A stretch of 64,000 nt of DNA from Leptospiraceae bacterium (GCA_016711485.1 JADJSX010000006.1:234001-298000), one strand, 5' to 3'; numbered from the stretch's first letter, positions 1 through 9,810 are shown. Notes: generated by a model not told the origin, from the letters alone. Numbers and translations are program-made.

Positions 1-535
1 CATAGTAATATACTATAAACCGAGGAAAACGCGTTAGGCTACAGACTAAAAATTTTGAATATTCCATTTTAAAACTTCCTACTACAATGCACATCCAAGA
101 ATACGGAAGAGGAGTTGTTGCAGCTATAACTACTGCCCATACGCCATATTTTTCTAAGTATGGTATTAGTTTTTTTTCGTGTTTAATAATGAGATGTCGA
201 CCGTGTCGAAATTTAGGAATTATATAACGTCCAATTGCATAAGAGTTTGATCCGCCTATAATACTTCCAATAGAGCTAAATAGAATTACTTCTAAATCTC
301 CTAAGTTCCCAACAACCCCCAATATTAAAAATGCGTCAGGTATCATAAAAGCAGGAAGTGAGTCGCTTATTAGAATGCCAAGGCCAACTCCCCAAATACC
401 CAGATAATCGACAAATAATTTAGAGAATTGTGTTATAGGTTCATTCAGCATGTGAGCTAATACAATCACAAAACCAACAATTATTATAATGGCCAATATT
501 GATTGAAAAATCAATTTACGTAAATCTTTATCCAT
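1..535 (-). CDS. DedA/VTT-family membrane protein, truncated by window edge
   Basis: The reading frame opens at ATG 535 and runs off the left edge with no stop, so only about the first 178 residues are visible. The N-terminal part has a long hydrophobic segment (about residues 9-28), and a second membrane region with small residues and prolines follows (about 45-75). Beyond it comes a glycine-rich stretch (GSIIGGSNSYAIGR) and a basic loop, then another hydrophobic stretch with the motif ATTPLPYSW. This glycine-rich plus PLP pattern is typical of the DedA/VTT (SNARE-associated) family, which acts in membrane lipid or small-molecule transport. It starts 7 bases after the mutL stop and is probably the last gene of a perR-mutL operon. 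The family call rests on motif style only, and substrate cannot be inferred. Confidence 0.65.
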   Translation of the reverse strand, partial: MDKDLRKLIFQSILAIIIIVGFVIVLAHMLNEPITQFSKLFVDYLGIWGVGLGILISDSLPAFMIPDAFLILGVVGNLGDLEVILFSSIGSIIGGSNSYAIGRYIIPKFRHGRHLIIKHEKKLIPYLEKYGVWAVVIAATTPLPYSWMCIVVGSFKMEYSKFLVCSLTRFPRFIVYYY

Positions 536-542
536 GTTACTA

Positions 543-2363
543 CTATTTCCTGTGAAACATTTTTTCTAAATCGTCACGAGTTAATTTAATTAAGGTAGGT
601 CTACCATGTGGGCAACGAGAAGGGTTTTCACAATAACTCAGACGATTCAGAATTTCTCCCAATATATGGTCTGACATATGATCTCCTTTTTTTATTGCGG
701 ATCTACATGCCACACATTTTGCCATTAAATCGTACAACTCTTTTTCTAATACCTTTTCCCCTTTGGTTCTGTTTAAAAAATCTAGAATGGTTTCTTTTTC
801 TTTGCCGGGATCTAAAAATACTGGAATTTCGCGGACTAATATAGTCCCTCCGCCTAAATCATCCAAAGTTATTCCTACTTTAGCGTATTCTTGTTTTCTT
901 TCTAAAATTTCTTCTGCATCACCTAAGGACAAATCAATTCGAATTGGAGTAAGTAGCTGTTGGGTGAGATTTTTATTTCGAAGTTGGTTTATTACCTCTT
1001 CGTAACGAATTCTTTCGTGGGCAGTGTGTTGATCAATTATGTAAATTCCATCTTCAGCTTCTGCTAAAATAAAAGTTTCAAAAATAATACCAAAGTGTTT
1101 TTTAGGAATAAATTCCCTTCTACTTTGTTGGTTGGTGGTTAATTGTTGTAAGTTGGTTCCAGCTCCGACTTTTTCAATAGAAAAGGAAGTTTGTTCTGGT
1201 GCTTCTTTATATAAATCATTGTGTAGAATTTCTTGAACTGGTTTTGATTCAAATTGCGAAACTGAATTTTGAAACATTCCCGTATTTGAGGATAATAAAC
1301 TATTAGCCCTAGCCATTGAATCGGCTCTTTTTCCTTCATGAAAAAATCGTTTTCTCATTTCTAGAATCCCAACTGGAGTTTTTGAATTTAATTCTGCATG
1401 CACCATTTGCAAAAAAAATGAATTAAATCCTTCTTCATCTAGGAATCGAATTTCTTTTTTGGTTGGATGGACATTGACATCAATATGCCTTGGGTCGATT
1501 TCAAAAAATAAAAAACACCAAGGATGTGCGCCAGTTGGAATTAATTCATCGTAAGCTTTTTTTAGTAAGTAGGAACTGTATTTCATCTCAATCGGGCGTC
1601 CATTGACAAATAAATACTGTCCACTACGATTTGATTTGTAAAATTCTGGGTCGCTTATAAATCCGAAAGCTTTTAATCCTTTTTTCTCAGAGGATATTTC
1701 TAGTAAATGGTTTTCTAAATTATCTCCAAAAATGGATACAATTCTTTCCTTAACGGATTCTGGTTTTAAATTAAAAATTTCTTTTTCATTTTGAATGTAA
1801 CGAAAACCAATAGAAGGGTTTGCAACTGCTGTGATTGCAATTCTGTCTTTAATTTTTTTGTCTTCAGCTTTTTCTGATTTTAAGAACTTGCGCCTAACGG
1901 GAGTATTGTAAAATAAATCTTCTACTTCAATTTTGGTTCCTTTAAAACCTGTTACATTTTTTTTCTCTAAAATAATACCTTTTTCGCAAAATACCTGTAT
2001 TGCTGGTTTATCCTCTTGTGTTCCGGTAGTCATTTTTAATTTTGAAACAGAAGCAATAGACGAAAGAGCTTCCCCTCGAAATCCAAAAGTTTCAACTGAT
2101 TCTAAATCTTCCATTTTTCGAATTTTGCTTGTCGCATGACGTCTAATGCTAAGTTCTAAATCGTCTTCACTTATCCCAGTTCCATTATCCGAAACTAAAA
2201 TTTTTGAAAGTCCTGCCGAGTCTGTTTGTATATCGATTTGAGTAGAAACTGCATCAATGGAGTTTTCTAATAACTCTTTAATTACCGAGTGCGCGGATTC
2301 GATTACTTCTCCAGCCGCGATTTTATTGATTAGATTTATATCTAGTTCTTGAATGATCCCCAT
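543..2363 (-). CDS. mutL: DNA mismatch repair protein MutL (endonuclease type)
   Basis: A 606-residue MutL of normal length. The N-terminal GHKL ATPase has ELLENSIDA (30-38), DNGTGI (59-64) and GFRGEAL (94-100). The C-terminal dimerisation domain carries the nicking-endonuclease set: DQHTAHE starting at D444 (the usual DQHA(x)2E(x)4E with Thr for Ala), ACR at 552-554 and CPHGRP at 584-589. From family knowledge this means the protein nicks the daughter strand itself, as in bacteria without MutH/Dam. It starts 6 bases after perR and ends 7 bases before the DedA-like gene, so the three are probably cotranscribed. The start MGIIQELD fits the family, with the ATPase motifs at the expected distance. 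Confidence 0.97.
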   Translation of the reverse strand: MGIIQELDINLINKIAAGEVIESAHSVIKELLENSIDAVSTQIDIQTDSAGLSKILVSDNGTGISEDDLELSIRRHATSKIRKMEDLESVETFGFRGEALSSIASVSKLKMTTGTQEDKPAIQVFCEKGIILEKKNVTGFKGTKIEVEDLFYNTPVRRKFLKSEKAEDKKIKDRIAITAVANPSIGFRYIQNEKEIFNLKPESVKERIVSIFGDNLENHLLEISSEKKGLKAFGFISDPEFYKSNRSGQYLFVNGRPIEMKYSSYLLKKAYDELIPTGAHPWCFLFFEIDPRHIDVNVHPTKKEIRFLDEEGFNSFFLQMVHAELNSKTPVGILEMRKRFFHEGKRADSMARANSLLSSNTGMFQNSVSQFESKPVQEILHNDLYKEAPEQTSFSIEKVGAGTNLQQLTTNQQSRREFIPKKHFGIIFETFILAEAEDGIYIIDQHTAHERIRYEEVINQLRNKNLTQQLLTPIRIDLSLGDAEEILERKQEYAKVGITLDDLGGGTILVREIPVFLDPGKEKETILDFLNRTKGEKVLEKELYDLMAKCVACRSAIKKGDHMSDHILGEILNRLSYCENPSRCPHGRPTLIKLTRDDLEKMFHRK

Positions 2364-2369
2364 TATAAG

Positions 2370-2744
2370 TTATTTATTAACACAGGTTTTGCAAAGGCCG
2401 CGAATTGTGATTGCAATATCTTCCGGAGCAAATACATCTTTTATTGAAATTAACTTATCTGAAATATCAATGTCTGGATAGTCAATAATTTGATTACATT
2501 TTTTACAAATTAAATGAGAGTGTTTTTCTAAGATTGCGTCAAAATGAGCTGATTCAGAAAAAGAGTCTACTTTTTTTATGTATCCATTTTTGTATAAGTA
2601 TTCTAGAGAATTATAAACTGTAGCAAAACTCAATGACTTTACATTTTCACGAATTGAGTCATAGACCATTTTTGCTGTTGGATGGTCTGTGCGAGATTGC
2701 ATATTTTCTAATATAATTTTTCTATGACTAGTGAGCTTTTTCAT
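2370..2744 (-). CDS. perR: PerR-type Fur-family peroxide regulator
   Basis: A 124-residue Fur-family protein with an N-terminal winged helix and C-terminal metal domain. The metal ligands match Bacillus PerR in identity and spacing: H21, D69, H75, H77 and D88. The Asp at the last position (D88) is the residue that tends to distinguish PerR from Fur. Two CxxC pairs (C80/C83 and C118/C121) would hold the structural zinc. In PerR, iron-catalysed oxidation of the histidines releases DNA, so the protein represses peroxide defence genes. The N-terminus is about 16 residues shorter than in Bacillus PerR, as is common in this family. A palindrome lies 19 bases upstream of the start and could be its own operator. 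mutL follows after 6 bases. Confidence 0.85.
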   Translation of the reverse strand: MKKLTSHRKIILENMQSRTDHPTAKMVYDSIRENVKSLSFATVYNSLEYLYKNGYIKKVDSFSESAHFDAILEKHSHLICKKCNQIIDYPDIDISDKLISIKDVFAPEDIAITIRGLCKTCVNK

Positions 2745-2763
2745 GGTTTATGTTTAATTTAGA

Positions 2764-2785
2764 AATGACCATAAATTAGGTCATT
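2764..2785 (-). promoter_or_regulatory. palindrome upstream of perR, possible operator or terminator
   Basis: Perfect 7-bp arms (AATGACC and GGTCATT) flank an 8-base AT-rich centre. The site lies 19 bases before the perR start and about 46 bases after the stop of the upstream kinase gene. No run of T follows on the minus strand, which argues against a simple intrinsic terminator, so an operator for PerR autoregulation is the alternative. It does not match the Bacillus Per box closely. Function is inferred from position only. Confidence 0.4.
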
Positions 2786-2831
2786 CTGAACGTCAAGTAG
2801 GAAAATACATTCTACTGAATTTGGATTTTCA

Positions 2832-5800
2832 TCACTCCGTTGGTTTTAGGAAGCGATTTAAAAAAACCGTAAAACAGGTTTCTCCAGGAACGCTAGTGAA
2901 TTTAATTTTTCCACTATGAATTTCTGTAATTTTTTGGCAAATATCTAAACCAAGACCACTACCATCTTCCGCCGATTTCGTCGTAAAAAAAGGTTTAAAA
3001 ATATTATTTTGAATTTCAGGAGGAATTCCTTGACCATTGTCAGTAAAGGATACTAATAAAAATTCATTTTGAATAGAACAACGAATCGTTAATTTTCCTT
3101 CATACTTTACAGCGTAAAGGGCATTGTTAATTAAATTTATCCAGATTTGATTCAATTGATCTGGATAACCTACGATAAATGTGTCTTCTAAAAATTCAGT
3201 GATTATTTCCATTTCAGGTTTAATTTTATTTTGATAAAGTACTAAACACATTTCTATTTGTGCGCGAATATCTACTTTTATTCGTTTTTCCATTTGGTCT
3301 TGGTGAACGTAATTTTTTAATGCTTTAATTACTTTAGAAGCCTTATCAGCTGCATTTTTAATTATTTTGCCTGAATTTAATAGTGTTATAGTATCGAGAC
3401 AATTTCCGACGATCGATTCGAAGTTTTTTAGAGATAAATAAGGAAGTAATAATGTTATATTTTTTGTAGAAATTCCTAAGTCAGAAAGACCATCTATAAT
3501 ATATTTTTTTAGGATTAAATTTTCTTTAACGAAAAATTCAGAAAGTTCCTTTTTTACTTTACGAGTTAAATTTGTATCTAAAAAGTTTTGATTTTGCTTT
3601 GCATTTTGATATAGAATTGTCCAGGCTTCTTTTTCATTTTCGTCAAATTTAGCAAACGTTTCTAGTAAGTTCAAATAATCTTCTGAAAGTAAGTCCATAA
3701 TTACTTGATTTGAAGCAACTATTGCGCCTAACGGTGTGTTTATTTCATGAGCTATTCCTGCTATTAATTTTCCAAGAACTACCAATTTTTCTGAGATTAA
3801 TAATTGATCCTGTGTAGTTTTTAAATCATGTAGAGATTGTTCTAATAGTGAATTCATTTCCATCAATTTTGAATTAGCAGAATTTAGCTCAGAAGTTCTG
3901 AGTTTTACTTTTTCATCTAGTTCTTCGTATAGAGATGCATTTTCAATTGATATACCGGCTAACGTAGATATTAAATTTATTATCTCCGTTCTATCCTTAC
4001 TGAATACGCCTCCAATAAAATTATTCTCTAAATATAGAGCTCCAATAACTTCACCTTTATGTAAAATAGGTTGGCATAACAAGGATTGGACTTTTTTATT
4101 TGTTATATAATTATTATTTAAGTATTCTAAATGCATATAGGCTTTACTTAGCACAATATTCTTTTTTGAATTTATGACATAGTTTACGATATTATGGGAA
4201 ATATTTTCGTATTTATCTAGTGGTTGATTTATATATTCAATTATAATATTATCTATTACTTTTCCGTGTGTATGTGCAATAAATATATTGTTTTTCTTAA
4301 TTATTAATGTTGCTTCGTTTGCACCCGAGTTTTCTAAAATAATTTGAATAATTTTTCTGATCAAATGATCTGTCCTTACTTCTCTAAGGATAATGTCAAA
4401 TGTCTTCATTGTTGAAATATAATCTATTTGAAAGTCAGTGGCTGATTTTGAACTAGTCAAAGTGAGATAATTGGACATTAAAAGATTTTGTTCTTTATGA
4501 AATTCAGGAAATTCTTTTTCCATTACTTTTATTTTTAATTCAGCTCCCCACATTTTAAAAAGTTTATACGCTTCCCAGTAATAGGTATCTGATAATTTTG
4601 AGAGATTATTTTTTTTGTAGAAATTTCCTCCGATTTCGTATGCAATTGCTGCATTTTGAATGTATCTATTTTTTAATGCAGATTGAATACTTTCTTCTAG
4701 ATATTTAATTCCTTCCCAGGGGTTTTCTAATTTCAAATGTTCTACAGCCTGAATTAAGGAATACATATGTTGAAAATTGGATGGATTTAATTCGGAAAAG
4801 GTTTTAAATTCGGATTTTAATTTTAGAATCTTACTGTCGTAAAATTTTTTTTCTTCTTCGTCTAGGGAATCGAATAATAGGATGTATGCGACACATCTAT
4901 AAAAATTTGGACATATATCATGAAATACTGTCGGAGCGGCAGTATTTTTTTCTAGTAATTCACCGGTTTTTAAAATTTCTTCGTATTTTCCAAATATAAA
5001 TGATTTAGTAATTAATATTCCATAAAATTGGGCTAGGGGACTTTTTGAACCGAGTTTTTCTACAATTTCTACATGTTCAATCTCCGTTCTGTCATCGTAG
5101 TATAGAATATCTCCATTATTTTCTGCACCAGTTAAGTAATTCACCAGTCCCATTGTAGGATAATAAATGTTAATCATAGCTTCCCATACATGGTATTTTT
5201 TACAAATGGATTTATAATTGTTACAATGAACTAATATTTCATTTAAATTTTCTCCCCTGTAAAATTTATTCCATAGAGAATTACCCTGACTTAATACATT
5301 TTCAAAAATATTTCCCGATTCGTCACAGTATTTACTACTTTTTAAAAATAAAATTTCATTTTCTATTGCAGGGTATTTTAAGTGATTCGTAATGCAACCA
5401 ACTGTATTAAATACACCACCCATAAGGGCTTTATTACTATTTAGTTGACTTGCAGTAATGGCAATTTCTCCAAATTCAATTCCCGTTTTATAATCCTGTT
5501 TGATGCTAATAATAGTAACGGCAAATAGCGCATATGCGTAAGCTACTAAATCGATTGACCCATGGTCGATTACTCTTGTAATTGAAATACAAGTTAGTAC
5601 TCCTAAAAGTGTTAGTTGTGCCGAAAGTATTGTCGGAATCAAAAGTCTAGAAAGAATTTGCTGAATGATCATTTGAATTTCGTCGTTCATTGGATTGAGT
5701 GTTAATAAATCAGTAACTTTGTTTGATTCTAAATATTTTAAAATTCTTCCGTATTCACTAAAAAATAATCCGCCTCTTTCTTCTTCCGATTCTGGAATAC

Positions 5801-8294
5801 TAACTCCTAGTTTTTCAAGTACTTCTAATCCTAAATTTACAGAATCGAAAATTCTGGCTCGACTGGCGAGTGACCCAATACGAATATTATTAATTCTCGC
5901 ATAATCTTTTAGATTGTTGCAGTCTTTTAATAAATCAATGTATACCTTTTCCCCTTCATCAAAGTTTCCAGTAGCAAATAGAAACCAGCCATACTCTTCA
6001 TAAATGGAAAATACTAGATCTTTAGATACTGTTTTAATTTTACCTAAATAGGATATGGTTATCTTCGCAAAATTTAATCCATTTTCATATGCGATATTTT
6101 TCTTTGCTAAAAGCATAGCTTTATAATTAAATTCAATTAAACGTAAAATATCTGTCTCATTAGTAAATAAATCAAAACTATTATTATAAAAATTACAGAT
6201 GTCGAAAATCTTTGTATCTGGATCATTTATGGTATAATAATTTCCAAATTGAAAATTATATTTTTTAATTTCTAGATCACTATTTAATTGGTAAGCAGTT
6301 TGTAATACTTTGTCATGAAGGAATGAATAGTAATTATCCGTTACAATATTATTTTCTAGTGAATAGATAATTCCTGCGATAGACGCCTCTCTTATCGAAG
6401 ATTTTAACTGATCCTCATTGAAATTTGAGATAAACCTAATTGAATTTTTATTAAATTTAATACCTTCACAGGATGCAATTTTTAATAATAAAATAGTATT
6501 TGAACTTAGAGAATTTATTTTATTTTTCATAAAATGTAAAATATCGTTTCCGAGAGAAAGATTTTGAATTACTTGTTTAGCAAAATACCACTTTTCTAAT
6601 GAAAAGTCAAAGTAGAGTGCTTTCGTGGAATACAATTCCTTTAATAGTTCCTTAGCAAAAAAAGGATTTCCCTTTGTGGTAATAAATATAAATTCTACTA
6701 ACGCATTAAAATCTATAGTATTTTCACCGACCGTATCAATTAGTAAACTTCTGATATCCTCTAAAGTTAAGTTTGCCAATTCGATATTTTCTACATAAGA
6801 TATAGAATCTAAATATTTCATAAAACTTAAAAAATGGTATGTGTTATATTCTTCCTTGTCTCTATAGCTCAAAATTAAAAAAAGTCCAGGAATGTAAATT
6901 TCATCTACGATTTTCTTTAATAGATCTATTGTTGCTTTATCTGCCCATTGTAAGTCGTCGAGCACTATAACGATAGGAATAGTTGTCCTAGCAATTGCTT
7001 TCATAAAATGGACCATGATAGTATTGAATCGATTTAATGCTTCTGATCCCTCCAAAAGAAATGGAGAAGGTTGGTATCCTAATATTAACTCTAAAGATGG
7101 AGCAAAGGCTGTGATTACTCCCGCGTTGTCGCCTATTGCATTTAATAGTTCAGTTTTAATTTTTAACTGAACTTCATTTTTTTCAGACAGTAGAAGGTCT
7201 GTATATGTTTTGAAAATTTGAGATAAACTAGAATAAGGTATATTTTGTTGTATTTGATCGTGTTTTCCTCTGAGGAAATATCCATTTTTTAGAATTGTAT
7301 TTTTTAAAATTTCTTCTATTAAAATAGATTTTCCTTCCCCGGCATTCCCTTTAATTACTAAATAATTTGCCTGTTCTGCGGATTTATTTGTTTTTTCTAA
7401 TAGAGTTTTTAGTATTATTTTTTCTTTGTCCCGTCCGTATAAATTTTCATTGAATTGTAAACGTTCTGAAAAATCTTTCGTTGCGATTAAAAATTTATTT
7501 TCTCCTTGTTTGATTTTGTTTAAATCAAAAAGTAACCCATGTGTAGATTGGTATCTATCTTCTGGATTTTTAGAAATCATTTTAAGAATAATATCGCTTA
7601 ACGTTTGATTTATATTGCGAATACTCTCCGGTGTCCGAGTAATATGATAAAAAATAATTTCTGCTGGATCGTCGGTCTGAAATGGTAGTTCTCCCATTAA
7701 AAGTTGGTAAAACGTAATTCCAAGGGAATACAAATCACTTCTTTGATCAACATATCTATTTACTCGACCCGTTTGTTCTGGCGAAATGTATTTTAATGTA
7801 CCTTCTAAATTATTAATATTTTTCTGTTCTCTGAGTTTAAAGTCAAATAAGGAAGAAATTCCAAAATCAATTATAGAAATAGAATCATTCTTTTCATTAA
7901 AAAGAATATTGGATGGTTTTATATCCTTATGGATAATATTTTTCTGGTGAATTCTACCTATGACAGTTGTAATGTTAATTAAAATAGTACAAATTTTTTC
8001 TAAGGGGTATGACTTAAAATTCTTAAGAAAATTAGTTAAAGGAATTCCATTAAAGTTTGAAACTACTAAACAAGGTTGCTCTGAATACGGAAAAAACTCA
8101 ATGACATTGGAAATCCCATCTATTTTTAAATCATCCAATGTTTCAAATTCATTTTTTATTCTTAGAAATGCAGTTTCTGTTTTTGCGAATTTTAAAATTA
8201 CCTTTTCGGATGTGTCTGTGTTAGAAGCGCGGTATATAGAAGTTTCATTTCCTTCGTATATTTTTTCAGTAGATTCATATTTATTGATTTTCAT
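2832..8294 (-). CDS. giant Ser/Thr kinase - NTPase - GAF - histidine kinase fusion
   Basis: About 1820 residues. Domains in order: a Hanks-type Ser/Thr kinase (roughly 5-265) with HKDIKPSN and IDFG, so catalytic and metal-binding Asp are present; an AAA/STAND-like NTPase with Walker A GNAGEGKS and Walker B IVLDDLQWAD; a long helical, TPR-like region; a GAF domain at roughly 1330-1490; a HisKA domain with GIAHEINTPLGA; and a HATPase with NLINNALYA, DNGQGIPP and GSGLGLDI. This is the trifunctional kinase/ATPase/histidine kinase architecture known from cyanobacteria and Leptospira. No membrane segment is evident, so it is probably cytoplasmic. The receiver gene 8340-8744 lies just upstream in the same direction. 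I chose ATG 8294; an in-frame ATG at 8318 adds 8 residues, and neither has a good ribosome site. Confidence 0.88.
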   Translation of the reverse strand: MKINKYESTEKIYEGNETSIYRASNTDTSEKVILKFAKTETAFLRIKNEFETLDDLKIDGISNVIEFFPYSEQPCLVVSNFNGIPLTNFLKNFKSYPLEKICTILINITTVIGRIHQKNIIHKDIKPSNILFNEKNDSISIIDFGISSLFDFKLREQKNINNLEGTLKYISPEQTGRVNRYVDQRSDLYSLGITFYQLLMGELPFQTDDPAEIIFYHITRTPESIRNINQTLSDIILKMISKNPEDRYQSTHGLLFDLNKIKQGENKFLIATKDFSERLQFNENLYGRDKEKIILKTLLEKTNKSAEQANYLVIKGNAGEGKSILIEEILKNTILKNGYFLRGKHDQIQQNIPYSSLSQIFKTYTDLLLSEKNEVQLKIKTELLNAIGDNAGVITAFAPSLELILGYQPSPFLLEGSEALNRFNTIMVHFMKAIARTTIPIVIVLDDLQWADKATIDLLKKIVDEIYIPGLFLILSYRDKEEYNTYHFLSFMKYLDSISYVENIELANLTLEDIRSLLIDTVGENTIDFNALVEFIFITTKGNPFFAKELLKELYSTKALYFDFSLEKWYFAKQVIQNLSLGNDILHFMKNKINSLSSNTILLLKIASCEGIKFNKNSIRFISNFNEDQLKSSIREASIAGIIYSLENNIVTDNYYSFLHDKVLQTAYQLNSDLEIKKYNFQFGNYYTINDPDTKIFDICNFYNNSFDLFTNETDILRLIEFNYKAMLLAKKNIAYENGLNFAKITISYLGKIKTVSKDLVFSIYEEYGWFLFATGNFDEGEKVYIDLLKDCNNLKDYARINNIRIGSLASRARIFDSVNLGLEVLEKLGVSIPESEEERGGLFFSEYGRILKYLESNKVTDLLTLNPMNDEIQMIIQQILSRLLIPTILSAQLTLLGVLTCISITRVIDHGSIDLVAYAYALFAVTIISIKQDYKTGIEFGEIAITASQLNSNKALMGGVFNTVGCITNHLKYPAIENEILFLKSSKYCDESGNIFENVLSQGNSLWNKFYRGENLNEILVHCNNYKSICKKYHVWEAMINIYYPTMGLVNYLTGAENNGDILYYDDRTEIEHVEIVEKLGSKSPLAQFYGILITKSFIFGKYEEILKTGELLEKNTAAPTVFHDICPNFYRCVAYILLFDSLDEEEKKFYDSKILKLKSEFKTFSELNPSNFQHMYSLIQAVEHLKLENPWEGIKYLEESIQSALKNRYIQNAAIAYEIGGNFYKKNNLSKLSDTYYWEAYKLFKMWGAELKIKVMEKEFPEFHKEQNLLMSNYLTLTSSKSATDFQIDYISTMKTFDIILREVRTDHLIRKIIQIILENSGANEATLIIKKNNIFIAHTHGKVIDNIIIEYINQPLDKYENISHNIVNYVINSKKNIVLSKAYMHLEYLNNNYITNKKVQSLLCQPILHKGEVIGALYLENNFIGGVFSKDRTEIINLISTLAGISIENASLYEELDEKVKLRTSELNSANSKLMEMNSLLEQSLHDLKTTQDQLLISEKLVVLGKLIAGIAHEINTPLGAIVASNQVIMDLLSEDYLNLLETFAKFDENEKEAWTILYQNAKQNQNFLDTNLTRKVKKELSEFFVKENLILKKYIIDGLSDLGISTKNITLLLPYLSLKNFESIVGNCLDTITLLNSGKIIKNAADKASKVIKALKNYVHQDQMEKRIKVDIRAQIEMCLVLYQNKIKPEMEIITEFLEDTFIVGYPDQLNQIWINLINNALYAVKYEGKLTIRCSIQNEFLLVSFTDNGQGIPPEIQNNIFKPFFTTKSAEDGSGLGLDICQKITEIHSGKIKFTSVPGETCFTVFLNRFLKPTE

Positions 8295-8339
8295 GGCTAT
8301 TAATAGATAATAGCACATAGCTTATGAATTTAAGCAAGT

Positions 8340-8744
8340 TTAATTCAAAGTATCTAATTTATCGATATAATTAAATAGTATATTTCTATCCCATGGTTTG
8401 TTTAAAATGGCCACTAACTTAATTGAATTTTGTAAGGTCTCTAAAGTGGTTTTATCTGCTTGTCCAGTTATTAAAAGTAAATTAATTTCGGGGTATTTCT
8501 TTTGGATAATGCTAAAAAGTTCGTCTCCTTTCATACTGGGCATATGCCAATCAGAGATAACCATTTGAACTTTAATGCCGTTATTCATTAAATCGTCAAT
8601 TATTTCTATAGCTTCTTCTGCAGATAGAGATGTCTCAATTATAAATTTGTCTTTGAATGTAGTTCTGAGTTGTGATTTCAAGGACATAAGAATGATTGCT
8701 TCATCGTCTACACATACTATTGCTTGATTGGACGTTTGTGTCAA
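8340..8744 (-). CDS. single-domain response regulator (receiver only)
   Basis: A 134-residue CheY-like protein with acidic pair D13/D14, phospho-acceptor D65 in VISDWHMP, Thr in LLITGQ and Lys in ILNKPW. There is no output domain. The longer frame opens at a TTG at 8762, but a strong AAGGAG at 8751-8756 lies inside that extension and is 6 bases before the TTG at 8744, so 8744 is taken as the start. The giant kinase gene begins 45 bases downstream, which makes this receiver its likely phosphorylation partner. The NKPW signature is often seen in receivers linked to HD-GYP or large hybrid kinase systems. Confidence 0.85.
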   Translation of the reverse strand: MTQTSNQAIVCVDDEAIILMSLKSQLRTTFKDKFIIETSLSAEEAIEIIDDLMNNGIKVQMVISDWHMPSMKGDELFSIIQKKYPEINLLLITGQADKTTLETLQNSIKLVAILNKPWDRNILFNYIDKLDTLN

Positions 8745-8750
8745 TTTTAT

Positions 8751-8756
8751 CTCCTT
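8751..8756 (-). promoter_or_regulatory. ribosome binding site setting a TTG start
   Basis: AAGGAG, 6 bases before TTG 8744. It decides the start of the receiver gene against the upstream TTG at 8762. Confidence 0.75.
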
Positions 8757-8976
8757 ATACAATAGCTTTCTTATTTTGAATTTGAGTCAACAGTTTTTTT
8801 GCGATTTCTAATTGTGTCGTTCGTTCCATTTATTGTTCTAAGTTTAGTGCTTTCTCATCTTCCATTTCATAATCATTTGGTTAAATAAACTTTTTCCAAT
8901 AAAATTTCCAGTCTCCATCTAAATTCAGAATTCCAACCTCGGAGAACAAACAAAGAATGATCTCAGTCCGACTACA

Positions 8977-8996
8977 AGGAAAATAAAAGTTTTCCT
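8977..8996 (-). terminator. weak hairpin downstream of xth
   Basis: Arms AGGAAAA and TTTTCCT around a 6-base loop, about 24 bases beyond the xth stop. On the minus strand the 3' flank is not a clean T run, so termination is only possible, not shown. The surrounding gap 8745-9019 holds no convincing gene. Confidence 0.3.
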
Positions 8997-9019
8997 ACAA
9001 TTTTTCCGGTTAGTCACAA

Positions 9020-9787
9020 TTAAATATCTATCTCTAATACAACTGGTGCGTGATCGGAAACTACAAGTGATTGGTCGATTTTGCAGGATATGATATTCTT
9101 AGTTAAGTTCTTAGTAATAAAAAAGTAATCGATACGCCAACCTTTATTGTTTTTGCGTGCGTTAAAACGGTATGTCCACCATGAGTATTCATGTAACTTA
9201 TCTGGATTAGCCACTCGAAACGTATCGACCATTCCCGATTTTAAAAAATCCGTTACCCATTGTCTTTCTTCTGGGAGATAACCGCTGTTTTTCTCATTTC
9301 CTTTTGGATTGTGGATATCTATTGGTGTATGTGCAATGTTTACGTCGCCGCATATTATGAGTTTTTTATATTTTTTTTCCCATTCCACTTTTTTCTTTAG
9401 ATAGTAATCCAGAAATTCCATTTTGATATTTTGCCTTTCTTCACCTGATGTACCGGATGGAAAATATGTATTTATGAATGCAAAATTTTTGAATTCAACT
9501 AATATACTTCTGCCTTCTGCATCGTATAGTTTATGTCCAAGTCCAATCACCTGAGATTTAGGTTTTTGTTTTGTGAAAACTGCAGTTCCACTGTAACCTT
9601 TTTTTTCTGCACTAAATACGATAGGGTAATAACCATTCTCTTCAAAAAATTCTAAATCTATTTGGGAACTTTCTGCTTTTATTTCCTGAAAGGCTAAAAT
9701 ATCAGCGTTTTCTTTTTTTAAATATTCAAATAATCCTTTGTTTTTTGCGGATCGAATTCCGTTGCAGTTTAATGTAATTAGTTTCAT
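9020..9787 (-). CDS. xth: exodeoxyribonuclease III (ExoA/Xth type AP endonuclease)
   Basis: A 255-residue member of the EEP nuclease superfamily. Visible motifs are LNCNGIRSA at the N-terminus (the metal-ligand Asn), FQEIKA with the catalytic Glu, GDVNIAH (the Asp-x-Asn pair), the RIDYFF strand, and SDHAPV with the catalytic His near the C-terminus. It cleaves abasic sites and removes 3' blocks in base excision repair. A longer frame reaches 9853, but ATG 9787 is preceded by AGGAAA at 9791-9796 and gives the family's usual N-terminus MKLITLN. It is divergent from hisD, with 74 bases between the two starts. Confidence 0.95.
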   Translation of the reverse strand: MKLITLNCNGIRSAKNKGLFEYLKKENADILAFQEIKAESSQIDLEFFEENGYYPIVFSAEKKGYSGTAVFTKQKPKSQVIGLGHKLYDAEGRSILVEFKNFAFINTYFPSGTSGEERQNIKMEFLDYYLKKKVEWEKKYKKLIICGDVNIAHTPIDIHNPKGNEKNSGYLPEERQWVTDFLKSGMVDTFRVANPDKLHEYSWWTYRFNARKNNKGWRIDYFFITKNLTKNIISCKIDQSLVVSDHAPVVLEIDI

Positions 9788-9810
9788 TATTTTCCTATTA
9801 TGAAGATCGG

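Noticed and set aside
608..1005. Long open frames on the plus strand opposite mutL
   Set aside because: They are by-products of the mutL codon pattern, with no family match or start signal.
2832..8318. Giant kinase as two or more fused genes by sequencing error
   Set aside because: The frame is continuous, domains are in the order known for this class, and both ends are typical.
8755..8829. 24-codon minus-strand frame overlapping the receiver ribosome site
   Set aside because: No good ribosome site and no recognised family; kept only as a possible leader peptide, not as a gene.
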